From NCBI GenBank assembly GCA_030386875.1, contig CM059564.1, positions 70,017,436 to 70,081,435 of the forward strand: a stretch of DNA of 64,000 bases, given 5' to 3'. The translations under genes were made by a program, and so were the position numbers. The stretch is from Morinoia aosen. Lineage: Eukaryota > Arthropoda > Malacostraca > Amphipoda > Talitridae. Below the pieces are notes generated by a model that was given only the letters and a program-made list of their open reading frames with translations, did not search any database and was not told the DNA's origin. Shown here in pieces: positions 1-12,108 of this stretch (within the stretch, counting starts at the first letter, position 1; every line of letters starts with the position of its first letter).

Positions 1-1739
1 TATATGCGTCCTTTGTGGGGGTGAGGTATAAAAGCTAGGCTTGAACAAGCAGCTGGTCTATTTCTGCGTGATCCTGATTAAGTGAAGATGTAGGGTTCCA
101 AGATCTTCGAGGGGAGGTGAGATGTTGTTCTTTGTTATTTACTAGAAAAGTGAAGGGAGTCTTAATATCGAGTAACGTTAGCAGTTTAATGCAAAAGTAG
201 TTCTTTGGGTTTTCACTTTTAGAATGTTCTCAAACAGGGAGTGTGTAGAGTTTGATGTTGATATTTGGGTAGAAGTTCGAGGGTGTGATTATTTCTCATA
301 AGGGAATCAGAATATTCGTGTGTTTATGGGATTATTGAAGTGCAGGCTAAATAGTTTTCATTTAAACTGGTTCCGAATGTCATTAGGCGGGATTTAATAA
401 CGTTAATGTCTCGGGGAATAGATTACTCAACCCCGCTTATTATTTGCACAGGCGGGTTGGGAAGCTGGCCTACGCGGCAGCTGAGACATCTCGGTAACTG
501 GGGTCTCTGCCGCTGCGACGGGAGATTCTCTGCAGCTTGCAGCACGCAGGATCCTTGACGGAGAAATGTCGCTGAGCGGTATAGCAAAACACCTGAGGGA
601 GAACTTTCACTGGGTTGGATGAAGAAAGACGGTCCTTTTGGTGAACGAACCAGGGGATCCGGCTGCCGCCATGATTCCCATTGGGAATGCAGCTTGTGAA
701 ATTTTGTGTCGTAGAGAATTTGAAACAGTGCTATAGAGTGAATATTGGAAATCAAAAGTGGCACCCTGAACAGTGCATTCAAAATGTGGCGCGCTGTGTG
801 ATGAATTTGTGTTTGATGTTAACGCGATAAAATACGAAGCATTTCTATATTTTTGGAGACCTTGCTGTGAGTCAAGGTTCGATGTTTGTTTTTGGCGTAA
901 CCATTTCTCTTTATGTGTGCGCTAGCCAGGATATTCATTTCATGGTGCTAATTTTTTTTATTTTGCGAAATTCACTGTTGAATAGTTTCCAAGAAATTCT
1001 ATGCAGCCAAGGTGTAGCCATCTCATTGTGTCGGATAAAACTGTCATGTCGCTAAGCAGGAGCATCTTGCCTGAGGGCATTGGTGTGCAATTATTGGGGC
1101 GATACATATATATATTTCCCTGTGACCATATCCACGTGTTCATCTTAAAATAAATGTTTAATTTTCAATGCTCATAATTTTCCATGCTTATTTATGTGGG
1201 TAACGTGCGAGCACAAAGGTGTACATTATTTTTATTCAGGGGTTGAAAATCCTCTCATGCGTACGTGATTAATAACCTTTTCACGTATCGCGACATTTAG
1301 CAATACGACGCTTCTTGAATAGCTCACAATGGCAATCTTCCGATTGAAAAGTTGAAGTCTGGCTGACTGCAAGCGTCCTGCTCCCACTCACCCGCTTGTT
1401 CTATCTACCATTTCTCTCCTTCTCGTCTACGTGCTCCTCCCACTCCCTTGCTTTCCCATTGGCAATTTCTTTTCATCTATGTTTTATAGGCGTTTTTCTT
1501 AATCTAAACGAGCAGCAAGCCCTCACTCATCTTTCAATGGCTATCTTTCTCTTTAAAAGTTAAGCACTCAACTTCAACTCAGGGAACAATATAAATTTTT
1601 TCTACCTCTCTCAAAATTTTGCAATGTCCCCATATAGAACTCGTTCAACTACTCTCTAGGTTGCCCCATCTGAATAAAGAAAATCCTTCAGTGCAGCTTC
1701 GTACGAAAACGTCAGTTAAAAGCGTAATGCACGAACCAT
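1..1739. other. Non-genic stretch with a GC-rich island
   Basis: I see no supportable gene here. Most of the stretch is AT-rich. Positions about 421-690 stand out as GC-richer, and on the plus strand a short ATG-initiated frame at 671-733 has a good Kozak-like context (gccgccatg) but codes only about 20 residues. The minus-strand open frame across the same island (423-782) has no domain I recognise. The island could be a promoter or first exon of something outside the window, or an old repeat. Confidence 0.4.
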
Positions 1740-1809
1740 AAAGCGGAGAAGTGAACAACAAAAAGCTGCACCCATAAAACCATCAGATCAAAAGCTTCAG
1801 ACGCTCAAA

Positions 1810-2100
1810 ATGACAAAAGCTTCGCAGACGTTCATGAAGTCTGATATCAATAAGTGCTTCTCAACCCCTAAAGTAGCACCAGTGATAACCGCAAAATCAG
1901 AGTCATCCGACACGGGTTTAAATCTACCAAGCACCGCTTGCAATAATTCAAAGTACGTCTCAACTTTTCAAGTTTCAACACCAGCTACGTGCACACCCGA
2001 AGCGTGTTCAACTAATTGCATGAAAACAGATCTTGACTTACAACCTCACACTTTAAACTGTGCTCGAGAAGATCCATCATCCACTATGTCAACAATATAA
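1810..2100 (+). pseudogene. Ser/Thr-rich leader ORF fragment of the retrotransposon
   Basis: A 96-residue frame rich in Ser, Thr and Pro, with no globular domain I recognise. It lies upstream of the OTU, endonuclease and RT pieces on the same strand, so I infer it is the remnant of ORF1 or of the linker region of the same element. It could also be a chance frame in low-complexity DNA. Confidence 0.3.
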
Positions 2101-2329
2101 AAAAAACCTCATCACTCGTAGGAGCAGCCGGAGAACCACCATCAGCTCCTGCATCTTATCTCAACGAGTGCGTCATGGCGACCTCTCCCCAGCCCTGCGT
2201 CACTGAGAAAGCTCAAAATTGTTCACCACATACGAAGACACCAACACTTATATTATCATTAGAACGCGATAGAATTTTAAATTTGAGCGACCCGTTAGAA
2301 CATTAATTTCAAGTGTTAATTTTAAGGAT

Positions 2330-3016
2330 AAATTTGTGCAGGCATATTAGGCGGTGATGTTATGTTTGATAATACATGCTCAGCATCTGATACTGGCAGT
2401 AAAATACCTCAGAGCGAAAGCTAGAAGGATAACGTAAGATTTCCATCGCAGAGAAATACAAACAAATCTGTTACCGCATTTGATGGGTACTTATACCCTC
2501 TGCAAATGATTAGTTCCCAAACGATTCACGATTTAAATTATACGCTGTCTCTTACGGCAGCATTTTTCAATATTTTTTCCACGCCCAGCGTTGATCTTTT
2601 CCACTATGCTAAATATTCAAATGATTACAGAACAGCTATTTGCTGTGAATTTTAGTATTAGCGCTCATGATTTTACGCCTGTGGTACCTTCCAGTGTGCA
2701 TCCTAATGCAAAATCCCTTCTGGACACTTTTCTTGTCGGAGACAAAAGTCTCACAAAAATTAACAGAAATGACATTGATAGCGCATGCAAAATTTAAACC
2801 ATGACTTCCGAGCGTTTCAATGAGCTCTATAAGATCGAACGTGTGCCTCCATTTGGAAATTATGAAAGTTCCTATATAGGCTTGAGTCTCTCGTCCCTCG
2901 GCCTCACTATGATCAAAGAACTAATCTGGACGAAACATGTTTCTTCTCATATTTACGCGGTGAATGCCTCCGGTGGTCAGCAATTGTACATGACATCGAG
3001 TTTGTGTAAAAAATAG
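2330..3016 (+). pseudogene. Unrecognised coding remnant upstream of the OTU domain
   Basis: Frames at 2591-2797 and 2801-3016, plus an overlapping frame from about 2340, read as protein-like sequence with frameshifts between them. No known domain is visible. Position and strand suggest they belong to the same degraded non-LTR element. Function unknown. Confidence 0.3.
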
Positions 3017-3544
3017 TCTTAAACTAATTCCGCTGCGAATAAATGCCACAACAGTTACTGTTAATGAAGTTTGCAACAATGTCCGCACTTGGCCTCGTAC
3101 GCGAGAAGAAACGCATCATTTTCTTCAACAAATTGCTCTTAAAACACCTTTAAGACTCACTTCACATTTTATCTCTTCCGTCAGAGACTCTCATGACTTG
3201 AATGATGAAACTGAATACACTAACAATGAAGCAAGACATAAAAATGGATTGAATGATTGATATACGTTCGCAGCCTTTCCAAGTGAAATCTCTAGCAGCA
3301 TGAACCATTTTTGGTCTTCATATGATCAACCCTCTACTTCCTCTACCCCTAAAAACTGCTGAGTATCTACAAAAAATAAGTTTTCATTGTTATCCGATGC
3401 TAATACAGAGGTGGCAAGCCATTCTCAGATACGAGTATAAATCAACATCCAACAATGTACTCGGAAGCTGTGAAATCAACAGGAAGAAAGAGATCGCTGC
3501 AAAATTGCAGTTGAATATCGACGGAAAATCCGTCACTCAACTGC

Positions 3545-4173
3545 ATGCGCAATCATCGCCAGGAAAATAAAATTGACAAGAGCGTTCCTCATTTTTTTGT
3601 TGATCCCCGTACAAGCAAGCACCACTGGCGGCCCATTCAGCGACATGAAAACAAAAATTCCGAAAAATTCCTGTACTCATCTGGACCTTCCAGTAATGGG
3701 ATAAGTCAAACAAAAAATGCCTTAAGCCCCACTTGTGGACGCATGAATTCTACAATGTATGAATTGAAACGATCATGGAAAATAGAGCTGATTCCCACAA
3801 AAGCTGATGGACACTGCCTCCTTTATGCAATAGCTCACCGCCTTACGAAACGACCAGTATTAAAATGGAATAACCATTCGTTAAATACTGCAATCAATAC
3901 GGAGAGAGAAGCAAAAAAAGCACATACGCTTAGTTTGTTGGCAAGAACAGCGGAGACATGCAAAACCTTATAAATAATTACATTGACTGCAAAAACTTTG
4001 ATCATGCTACCGGAGTCCTTATACCCCAAATTATGTCAAATGTCACAGGCCAAAAACTTCTCCTCCTGCATGAAAAAGATCATGGAGTTTCCTCATCCGT
4101 TATCAAATAATAACCTTCCACTACTGCTCCATCGTAAAAACGATCACTACAGTGTCCTTGTCACACAAGGCTA
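3545..4173 (+). pseudogene. OTU-like cysteine protease domain in a retrotransposon
   Basis: The frame starting at 3545 contains the motif ADGHCLLYAIAH at about 3803-3838, which matches the OTU-family box around the catalytic cysteine (D-G-x-C-L). After a frameshift near 3960, the second frame (3983-4174) ends with LHRKNDHYSVL at about 4126-4160, matching the C-terminal OTU box with the catalytic histidine followed by an aromatic residue. The two boxes are about 110 codons apart, usual for an OTU fold. OTU proteins are deubiquitinating-type cysteine proteases. Here the domain directly precedes the endonuclease/RT region of a non-LTR element, so I infer it was part of its polyprotein. The frameshift makes this copy inactive. 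Confidence 0.55.
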
Positions 4174-4356
4174 AAATGAGACTGGAAATACATCATCTTG
4201 GCAAACTGCCCTTGCCCAGCTAAATAGTAAACTTTCTACCGTAGCAAACGCTGGGCAAAACACCCTGGGTAACGTAAGCAAGATCAATGAATCCTCGGAA
4301 CGACCCCATCGAGAGAGTAACTTTGGTACCTCTAAAAAGAGTCTTAATAAAAGTAA

Positions 4357-4720
4357 AATCAAAATAAAACATATAAACGCTCGAAGCTTAAGCGATAAAT
4401 TGGTTGACATCAGAGTAGTGTTGGTGACTGAAGAAATTGACATTTTATGTGTTTCAGAAACATGGTTTGACTCACGAACCCAAATTTAGTTCATTTTTTA
4501 ATATTCCTGATTACGGGCTATACCGCTGTGATGACGTTAAAACCAGCCTCCGAGGTAGTGGATCTTGAATTTTCGTGAAAGAAATATACTCAACGTCTTT
4601 ACTTTTAGCGAATAAGGTTTGCGAAGGCATTGAAATGGTTTGGTTAAAAGTGCAAATAATTAAACCTAAATTGACCATGGCAGCCTTTACCGGCCCCCAT
4701 CGGCTCTCCTACATCTAACA
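4357..4720 (+). pseudogene. APE-type endonuclease domain remnant of non-LTR element
   Basis: At about 4357-4485 the translation reads HINARSLSDKLVDI followed by DILCVSETWFDS, the first two conserved blocks of the exonuclease-endonuclease-phosphatase fold of non-LTR retrotransposons (the N of NARS and the E of SETW are metal-site residues). The frame breaks at about 4487 and continues in other frames to about 4720 (PDYGLYRCD and following). Dead copy, between the OTU-like and RT parts of the same element. Confidence 0.65.
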
Positions 4721-5579
4721 CTAGAGTTCACTGGGAAAACTTTCAAAGAAATTCTAGCGACAAAAAAGTCAATATTTGCCATCGGAGATTTTTATGTCGA
4801 ATAATTAGTGGGTAGAAAAATCAGCTGAGCAAACTGTTGTATAAACTAAACCTATCACAAATGGTCAAAGAACCAACACGTATTACTGGAGTCTTTAAAA
4901 CTCTCCTCGATCACAAAATCACAAATAATCCTACGACAATACTTAGTACGATCATATCACCTTCTGTTTCCGATCACCGCTCTATTGAATGTAAAATTAA
5001 ATTGCGAAGGAAAGGCAAAACTACTTACCGCTGGACAAGTTCTATCCAGTGGAACTATTTCATGAAAAACTACTAAATAGGTTCACCGCATTTCAGAGCG
5101 TGACGCAATCTGACGATGTTGACATTCAAGTGTCAATCTTCAACGAGAACTTCACAGCAGCTCTCGATGAATGCACACCTTACATCACCGAAATCTAAGC
5201 TAAAACGGGCTGTTTGGATTACTGACGAAGTTGAAGAGCTGAGTAAAATAAAGAAAACTTAATTTCGAGAGTAAAAAAATAATATAACAAACAGTACTTT
5301 ATACAATACATATAAAGAACATGAAAAGATTTTTCGAAAGAAAATCACAGAAGCAAACCAAATTCACCTCCACCAGGAATTATTAACGGCTAAAAATTAC
5401 TCGATACGATCATGGTAAATAATTGGTGAGATAGCCCAGTATAAAAATTTAGACAGCATAAGTAATTTTGAGAATACCTTGTCAACGGCCACGGATTTCA
5501 ACATATTCTTTTCAAGAGTAGGTGCTCAAGTTTTCAATGAGGTATGTAAAACCAATCGAAATCAACCGTCAGTTACTCA

Positions 5580-7060
5580 TTGAAAAACACAAAGGCAGTT
5601 GGACATGATGGGATCAGCCTTCAACATATCAAAGACAGTTTCGCAGTCACAACACCATGGATTCGTTTGGTAATTACTACATCAATAGCAACTAACACGC
5701 TCCCCAAAAAATGTATACACTTCATTATTAGACCATTCCATAAAGCTGGTGACCTCGATACAGCATCAAACTACAGGCCCATTAGTCTTTTACTTATCCT
5801 GTCCCAAATATTGAAAAAGTGGTGAAAATCAACTGTCATCTCACCTGGATGATTCAAATCTACTTCATTGCAATCAATACGCCTATGGGAGGAACACTAG
5901 AACTCAAAACGCCCTGCTCAATATCTCTGAAAAAAAAATATTTCCAGTGACATCGATCAAAAGAATGTAACACTCTTCCTGCTACTCATCTCTAAAGCTT
6001 TCGATAGCGTCGAGCATGATCGACTTCTTCAAAAAATATTGAACTTAGGCTTAGACACTCAATGGTTTGAAAGTTACTAATCAAATTAATCTCATGCAGT
6101 CCACTTAGAAAACAAATTGTTCCTATTCATTCAAAACAATTTTGGTCTTCCACAAGGATTCATTCTTGGTCCGCTGCTGTTTTCCATTTTCATTAATGAT
6201 TTCTCTCCAATACCTTCTAATACACGAATCTTCTTGTATGATGGTGTTCAAATTGCAATAAAAAGTTCTGCATCGGGAATACCGTGGATGCAAATAAAAG
6301 CAGAAGCCCTGTTTATTAACCTGAAATCATGGTACGAAAAAAATGGTCTCAAACTGAATGCTAGCAAAACTCAATGCGTTATTTTCGGATCCAAAAATGC
6401 AATCTTAAAAACTCAAAATTTTACTCTTACAGTAGGGAATGATGAAATTAAGCCACCTGATAAAATTAGAAATTTAGGCGTCTGGTTCGATAGAAATATG
6501 TCTATCAAATCTCACGCAGAGAAAACTTGCAACAAAATTTCCGGAACTTTAATATTTTTTCATCGTATAAAAAGTATGCTATACGAAAAATCCTGGTTAT
6601 TGGCCATTCAATCTTTGGTGTTATCGCGCATTGACTATTACAGCCTGGTATGGGAAGATTTACCTCAATACCTTCGAAAAGAGTTACAAAAATGCATGAA
6701 TTTCGCAGTCAAGTGGAATGCAACGGCAAATTCAAAAGATGTGATCACGTTACCACTCGCCTTAATGAACTCGGTTGGACTCCTTCCCATTTAGGAAAGG
6801 TTCCTTATGCACAAATCCCTACACGTATTCTTCTCGCTATATCCCTCAGAGCAATGTTGAGATAGGCGTTTCCATCCCTCCACCGTCACCAACCTAAAGC
6901 CGAACAGAAACAATAATGTCTTAGTCGACTAACGTTCATCTGACATTGGGCAGAAGGCTCTGTCAGTATCAGGCGCCTTATTGTGGAACAAATTTTCCCA
7001 GATATCAAATAACTCAAGCATTGAGCGAATTTAAAACCAAAAATAGCTCGCCATCTTGCG
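5580..7060 (+). pseudogene. Reverse transcriptase of Jockey/CR1-like retrotransposon, broken
   Basis: RT fingers appear at 5580-5825 (AVGHDGIS, then PFHKAGDLDTASNYRPISLL). Motif A follows at about 5990-6060 in a shifted frame (SKAFDSVEHDRLL). Palm and thumb follow at 6117-6794: FGLPQGFILGPLLFSIFIND is the GxxQG/P-L-L-F box, and the catalytic Y/F-A-D-D box has decayed to FLYDGVQIAI. Downstream KLNASKTQCVIFGSKN and NLGVWFDRNMS are typical of the family. After 6794 the tail (ALLWNKF-like) continues to about 7060 in other frames. At least three frameshifts and the altered metal-binding box make it inactive. Confidence 0.8.
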
Positions 7061-7225
7061 TCTCAACAATAATGGAAACCTTCAGAACATTATGAATTAG
7101 TATTTACGAGTATCCTTAGCTCATTATCTTATACTTAAACACATTATACAACAGTTTTGTAGTATGCGTATGTACTATGATTTGATTGCCAAAAGCTAAT
7201 GTTTGCACCCATGCGTACGTATATA

Positions 7226-7335
7226 CAGGGTGTTTTTTTTACTTTGAACAAACTTCGAACTTAGGTACAAAAACTCAAAATAAATCGATTTTCATGAATG
7301 ACAAAATGTCCAAAACTCTTTAGTTTTCGAGTTAT
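7226..7335 (+). repeat. Left terminal inverted repeat of mariner-like element
   Basis: Begins CAGGGTGTTTTTTTTACTTT and runs to GAGTTAT at 7335. It matches the reverse complement of 8983-9092 over 110 bp with one mismatch seen (C versus T in the ATCGATTTTCATG region). Confidence 0.93.
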
Positions 7336-7647
7336 AGTTACTTGAAGAATATTAGAATTTCAAGTGGGATTGCACGCGCGCACCATTTTTAGCGCTACCT
7401 TTGATATTTAAAGATGTTTTTGGGCCCCACTAATGTAGTATTTTTGTAATTTCACTATGAAATTTGCGTGTACACGTTTTACAAATAAGAATAAATTGTC
7501 CTAAATTAGTAATTATCAATTATTATCATGTAAGCTAACCATTAATCAGTAGGCATTGCAGGACACAGGTGAAAACATAATTAATACAAACTTTAATGTA
7601 AGAACTTTAACGCAAGAACAAACTTGAATACAGTTTTATTACAACAG

Positions 7648-8706
7648 TTACTCGAAATGGCCTCCATGAACTTCAACACATTTACGACATCTAACAGCCA
7701 GTGAGCGCCTTACAGATTGAAACACGCCAGGCATTTCCGTAATACGGCCAGCTGAGTTCACAATGCGTCCAACCAGATCCTGTTCCGATTCAACAGGAGT
7801 GGCATACACGAGGTCCTTCATGGTTCCCCACAAGAAGAAATCCAGTGGCGTCAAATCAGGCGACCTAGCTGGCCATGCTACAGGAGCACCTCTGCCAATC
7901 CATCGGTTTTGAAATGGGTTATTCATGAACTGGCGTGTTTCACGAAAGTAATGTGCTGGCGCTCCGTCATGCTAAAACCACATTCGCCTGCGTGTCTCCA
8001 AGGGCCCGTCCTCCAGTAGTCGAGGCAAAACTTCGCGTAGGAAGATGGTGTACGCAGGTCCCGTGAGAGGAGAAGGTAATAGGTACGGACCAATTAAATT
8101 ATTGCCAATAATGCCTGCCCACACGTTGACATTAAATCTGTGCTGGTGACTATTAGGCTGAATAACATGAGGGTTATTTCCAGCCCAGTAATGATTATTG
8201 TGACGGTTGAAAACCCCATCATGACAGAAATAAGCTTCATCTGTGAAGAGAATAAGTTTTGAGAACCCGCGATTCATTCTTTCCTGTCGCATTAACCACT
8301 GGCAAAACAGCATACGAGGTTCAAAATCACCTGGCGAGAGCCCTTGCACTCTTTGGAAATGGTACGGATGTAATTGCTGACGATGTAGTGCCCTCCACAC
8401 AGTAGTATGGTTTCGCAAGCCAAGACGTTGAGCAGATGCACGAGTGCTGGTTCGTGGATGTTGCTCAAAGTATTCCGCAATTCTATCCTCCTGTGGATGA
8501 TGGCCGCGCCCAGCATTCCCTCTGTTAACGTTGAAGCTGCCGGTGTCACGCAATCTCGTATGAAGAGTAGCAAAATACCGGAAATCAGGCACTTCGCGCC
8601 TAGGAAACCTTTCTCTGTACATCCTCAGAGCGAGCCTACCATTTCCGCCTGCAGCTCCATAAATCAAATGCATGTCTGCCTTCTCATCATCGGTAAATCT
8701 TTCCAT
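7648..8706 (-). pseudogene. Mariner-like transposase with one premature stop
   Basis: The first ATG in frame is at 8706 (MERFTDDEK); the open frame extends a few codons further upstream without another ATG. It encodes about 352 residues. The N-terminus is a helix-turn-helix of the type found in such transposases (YGAAGGNGRLALRMY to HTRLRDTGSF). The catalytic core shows FTDEAYF (first Asp), HDGAPAHYF (second Asp) and SPDLTPLDFFLWG (third Asp). I count 41 residues between the second and third Asp, as in the DD41D (rosa-like) mariners. A TAG at 7972-7974 sits exactly where the residue before HDGAPAH should be; a CAG-to-TAG change (C to T) would explain it. Otherwise the frame is intact to its stop at 7648. 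Confidence 0.88.
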
Positions 8707-8982
8707 GGTAACAGTGCAACGGCGTGTCAACAAATGGCGAACTGATACTGCAACACGTGCGTTCCAGTAATGTAGATTGTTAATAATAAATTGTATTTCA
8801 TTATTTCAGTTTCACATTGCATCTTGAAATCTTGTCGTTGATTACATGGAATGGATAACCCATAATGAAATGAGAAAAAATGCTTTAATTGTATTCGACA
8901 ATCTCGAAAACTAACAACTTTAAATAACAACTGTTGTGCGGCCCAGTTATAACATGCACTTCTAAACATGCTTTGCGACACC

Positions 8983-9092
8983 ATAACTCGAAAACTAAAG
9001 AGTTTTGGACATTTTGTCATTCATAAAAATCGATTTATTTTGAGTTTTTGTACCTAAGTTCGAAGTTTGTTCAAAGTAAAAAAAACACCCTG
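8983..9092 (-). repeat. Right terminal inverted repeat of mariner-like element
   Basis: Starts ATAACTCGAAAACTAAAG and ends AACACCCTG, followed by the duplicated TA at 9093-9094. Mirror image of 7226-7335. Confidence 0.93.
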
Positions 9093-9149
9093 TATATGTG
9101 TATGTATGTACATATATTTGTGTATTAAACTAGTGAGTAGCATTTGAAC

Positions 9150-9420
9150 CAGAAATACCGTTCTTTCTCTATTCACTCTCAACTTGTAACGTTATCTAAC
9201 TCGTCATTTCTCTTTATTATTTTGAAGCATTTACATGAAAATATAAATTTGTTGTGCTATTACCCATGTATGACTAATAATAGGCTTATCAACTAATGAC
9301 ATTTTGTCATAGTTTATAATTTGAAAAACCAAGCTTGTTATTTTCATGCGGGTATCCTTGAATCTGTGTACATGTGTATGTGTGTATTTATGTATGAATG
9401 TATGTATATATGCAAACATT

Positions 9421-9457
<37 letters not shown>

Positions 9458-10580
9458 GTACATTCATATATTTACACACAACAGTTTTTGTAAAATTTCT
9501 AATCAAGCGACTTGCATTTGTACTATAAACACCGTATTTTTCAAATTTTCTGCCAATGTTTTTGTCAAGCATTTAAATTAAAAATCTGATAAATTTGTTG
9601 GGTGAGTACAAGCGTGCTCTTTTTAGGCAGTCAACTCACTTTTCTTACATTTTTTCATGTTCGCTTGAAACGATATTTTTGACCATGTGCCGCAACAAGC
9701 AATTCTAATGTTATTCCGTGATGTCAAGAAACCCAAAGCGTTTATGCCGATGTACGTGTAAACTGTCATAGATGTTTTCACCCTACAAAGTTCGTTATCT
9801 TCATGGTTTTCATGAATTAACAAACACTATTCAACTTCAATTAACCAACTATAGGATACATTATTATGCTTTTCTCTACGTTTTGTACGAGCATTAAACT
9901 GGACCGTCATAGCACCTAAGTATGTTCTCAATCCAAGACATTCGCATCATATTTCGAAAATAATGTAACTTTTTCTAATTTATTAACCTCAAAGGACATT
10001 CATATTTTTTTCTATTATTCAAGTCCTAAAATGTTTTCATTAGTCTTGTGGGGTGTAAATTATCGGAGCATTTCTTACGCTTTTGAGTATATTATGACAA
10101 CCCTCCCATTGCAAGGTGGTTACTTGCACGTACAGTATTACTCCAATTATGTTGTACATGTCTGGGTAGCCGTAGTAGAACAATCGTTTTCATGTTTCTG
10201 ACTCAGGTAGACTGTTTTATGTCACTATTATTAGTATGGAAATATCATAAATTCTTGGCGTAATAAAAAAACAATTTCTCCGAGTCCCTTGATTGGAATA
10301 CTAGTTTATTCGTAGGAGTGAAAATATAGTCCTGAATGTCAACCTCGCTGCAGACGCCGGATTATTTTAATCCACCCACTTTACTTTCAACAAATTTCTT
10401 ATACCGCAAGTCCCTGAGCTCGTATTTCACGGTGTGTACCAAAAAGGGTGATCTCAACAATACATCGCCACTGAAATCGTGTTTTCTATTATAATTGTAG
10501 TTACATATATCTTCAAATCTAGAGGAAGCAATATTAGTAATACATTGCCCTGAATCATTTGTTCTCGACTAATGACATGG
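9150..10580 (+). repeat. Old dispersed repeat related to the BEL LTR interior
   Basis: Three blocks here match the BEL-type LTR at 42.5 kb in the same order and orientation: about 9165-9310 with 43990-44130, about 9655-9800 with 44205-44315, and about 10525-10580 with 44385-44440. Identity by eye is moderate. The blocks are separated by unrelated DNA, including a (TATATG)n tract. The region is therefore either a very old, interrupted LTR or a repeat from which the LTR took sequence. No gene is seen; the small open frames here are not credible. Confidence 0.6.
9415..9462. repeat. TATATG/TATGTA microsatellite
   Basis: About eight near-perfect hexamer copies of TATATG, in a longer TATG-rich stretch (9360-9465). 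Confidence 0.9.
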
Positions 10581-11808
10581 GTGAAGGCCCGAATTTCAAG
10601 GCTCCTTCATTTAGTATTTTTCAATACTCTGATACTTCTCGGTAAAGACAAACGAGGGCGCTCCAATAATGTCTTCGTTATAATATAAGATTACAAAGAT
10701 GATGACACAAGATAACATATAACACAGTTTCAAATTATTGAGTTCTTGGTAAAGATTGATCTGAAACAAACGATATATTCTTAATACGAAAAAATAATCA
10801 AAGTTCAGAACAAAATAGCTTTGAGTTGTCCACATTTATCGGCAAATATTCATTCAATAATTACACAGGTTGGTTGTATGACAAATCTAAGCGTACAAGG
10901 AAAAAACGAAAATAATATAACGGTGCTACCTAAAGGAACCGGTGGCTCACCGGTGCTACCGGTGCGCCATCCTACTATAATCACAGTTAACAAAGTGGTA
11001 TGCGAAACGAAGCTCACGAGCGTAGATGCTTACGCTACGATCTTGTTCTGCATGTTCGCATACACGAGTGCAGGATGGCGCTTACAATGGGTATTACAAT
11101 ACTCATGTGTGTGTGTCATATAAGTGAGTGTTTTACTTTATGATGTTTTAAAAACCAATGACGTACCATTTTTTGTACCATCTTTATTGGAAATTGTTGC
11201 GATTCGAGAAGAGGGTGGGTTTAGGACCCCCTTCCCAGACGCTGAGGGACTCTCAACCCCCGCAAATGTTAAAGTATTGTCCTTCATGCTTGCGTACACC
11301 TGCATACCAGACATGGAGAATAAAAGGATTTGAAGATTTACATGAATTTATTTTGGGAAACACGTGGATAAAGTACACAAGGCATTGGAACGAAATGATT
11401 TGAAAGGGCACAATTGCGTTAAAAGAAAGGCACACACATATCTACCGTCATAAGACTTTAAACACGACATGATATAAATGTGATGCTTACCGAGAATTCA
11501 AATTATCAATGCTTCCGCGCTGCCAACAATTTACGAACACACGAATTATGGGTACCGTACGCAACTCAAAGCACAGGAATTACGAGGTTGACAAGTTACA
11601 ATTTTAACCTTGAATCACAACAAGGTATCCAAAATATATGAATGCTTCGCATGTTATCGCGTAGACATAAGACACAAATTCATTACACAGCGCGTCCTTT
11701 TTACTGCATCGTACCACTTTGACTTCCACTAATACACTTCAAAGCACTGTTTCAAAATACTCGAAACCACAAATTTTCAATTCCTCTGGGATGTGTTGCT
11801 GGTGTCAC
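10581..11808. other. Non-genic stretch
   Basis: No supportable gene. At 10938-10954 ACCGGTG and CACCGGT form a 7-bp stem with a 3-base loop inside a short run of CCGGTG-containing repeats. Open frames at 10821-11403 show no recognised domain and overlap one another in different frames. Confidence 0.4.
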
Positions 11809-12108
11809 CTAGTTTCGGGCTCTGTTCAACTCTTGAAGGGCGCCCGCAATGTTTCTCCGCTGTGGTCGCTCCAATCGCAGGCGCCGGCCGGTTGTTAACA
11901 CATCGAAGACGTTGCGCCTAGAGCGCTTGCTCGTTGCGCTCAAGGCTTTATTGCCCGAACAGCTTAACACTGTGGAATTTGCGATTTCTGACGTTGCTGA
12001 AGCTTGGCAGCTATGCGAGTTCAAAGGGCAGGCTGGAGTGTCCATGCTGGCTTGAAGTTGACGTAGAACTGACATTTTGTTCTCTCGGGAGAACGATTGA
12101 CACATTTT
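11809..12108 (-). CDS. Unrecognised 99-residue ORF downstream of a promoter-like cluster
   Basis: This is the frame opened by the first ATG (12108) downstream of the minus-strand CCAAT/HSE/TATA cluster at 12372-12492; the stop is TAG at 11809. The open frame also extends upstream without an ATG to about 12175. The product would be hydrophilic, with a Ser/Ala-rich middle and an Arg-rich C-terminus (TTGRRLRLERPQRRN). No signal peptide, membrane segment or known domain is visible. The region is GC-richer than its surroundings. I see no polyadenylation signal close downstream. It may be a small gene, a truncated heat-inducible gene, or the promoter and leader of an unrecognised LTR element. Confidence 0.3.
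   Translation of the reverse strand, partial: KMCQSFSRENKMSVLRQLQASMDTPACPLNSHSCQASATSEIANSTVLSCSGNKALSATSKRSRRNVFDVLTTGRRLRLERPQRRNIAGALQELNRARN

Larger units (their letters stand above)
1740..7090 (+). mobile_element. Decayed non-LTR (Jockey/CR1-like) retrotransposon with OTU-like domain
   Basis: Plus-strand pieces occur in the expected order for one element: Ser/Thr-rich leader, unrecognised frames, an OTU-like cysteine-protease domain (3785-4170), an APE-type endonuclease start (4357-4720), reverse transcriptase (5580-6560) and a typical C-terminal tail ending near 7060. Many frameshifts and stops interrupt it, so it is dead. The motifs place it in the Jockey/CR1 superfamily, but I cannot fix the clade. 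Ends are approximate: the 5' end is set just before the first plausible leader, and the 3' end where the protein-like signal fades, about 135 bp before the mariner-like insertion. Confidence 0.7.
7226..9092 (-). mobile_element. Mariner-like (Tc1/mariner superfamily) transposon, complete ends
   Basis: An 1,867-bp element with 110-bp terminal inverted repeats starting CAGGGTG, flanked on both sides by TA (7224-7225 and 9093-9094), the target duplication of Tc1/mariner elements. It carries one minus-strand transposase gene (7648-8706) spoiled by a single in-frame stop. The two repeats differ at only one position that I noticed, so the insertion looks fairly young. Confidence 0.92.

Noticed and set aside
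423-782. 119-residue minus-strand frame in the GC-rich island
   Set aside because: No recognisable domain or splice context; kept only as a compositional island.
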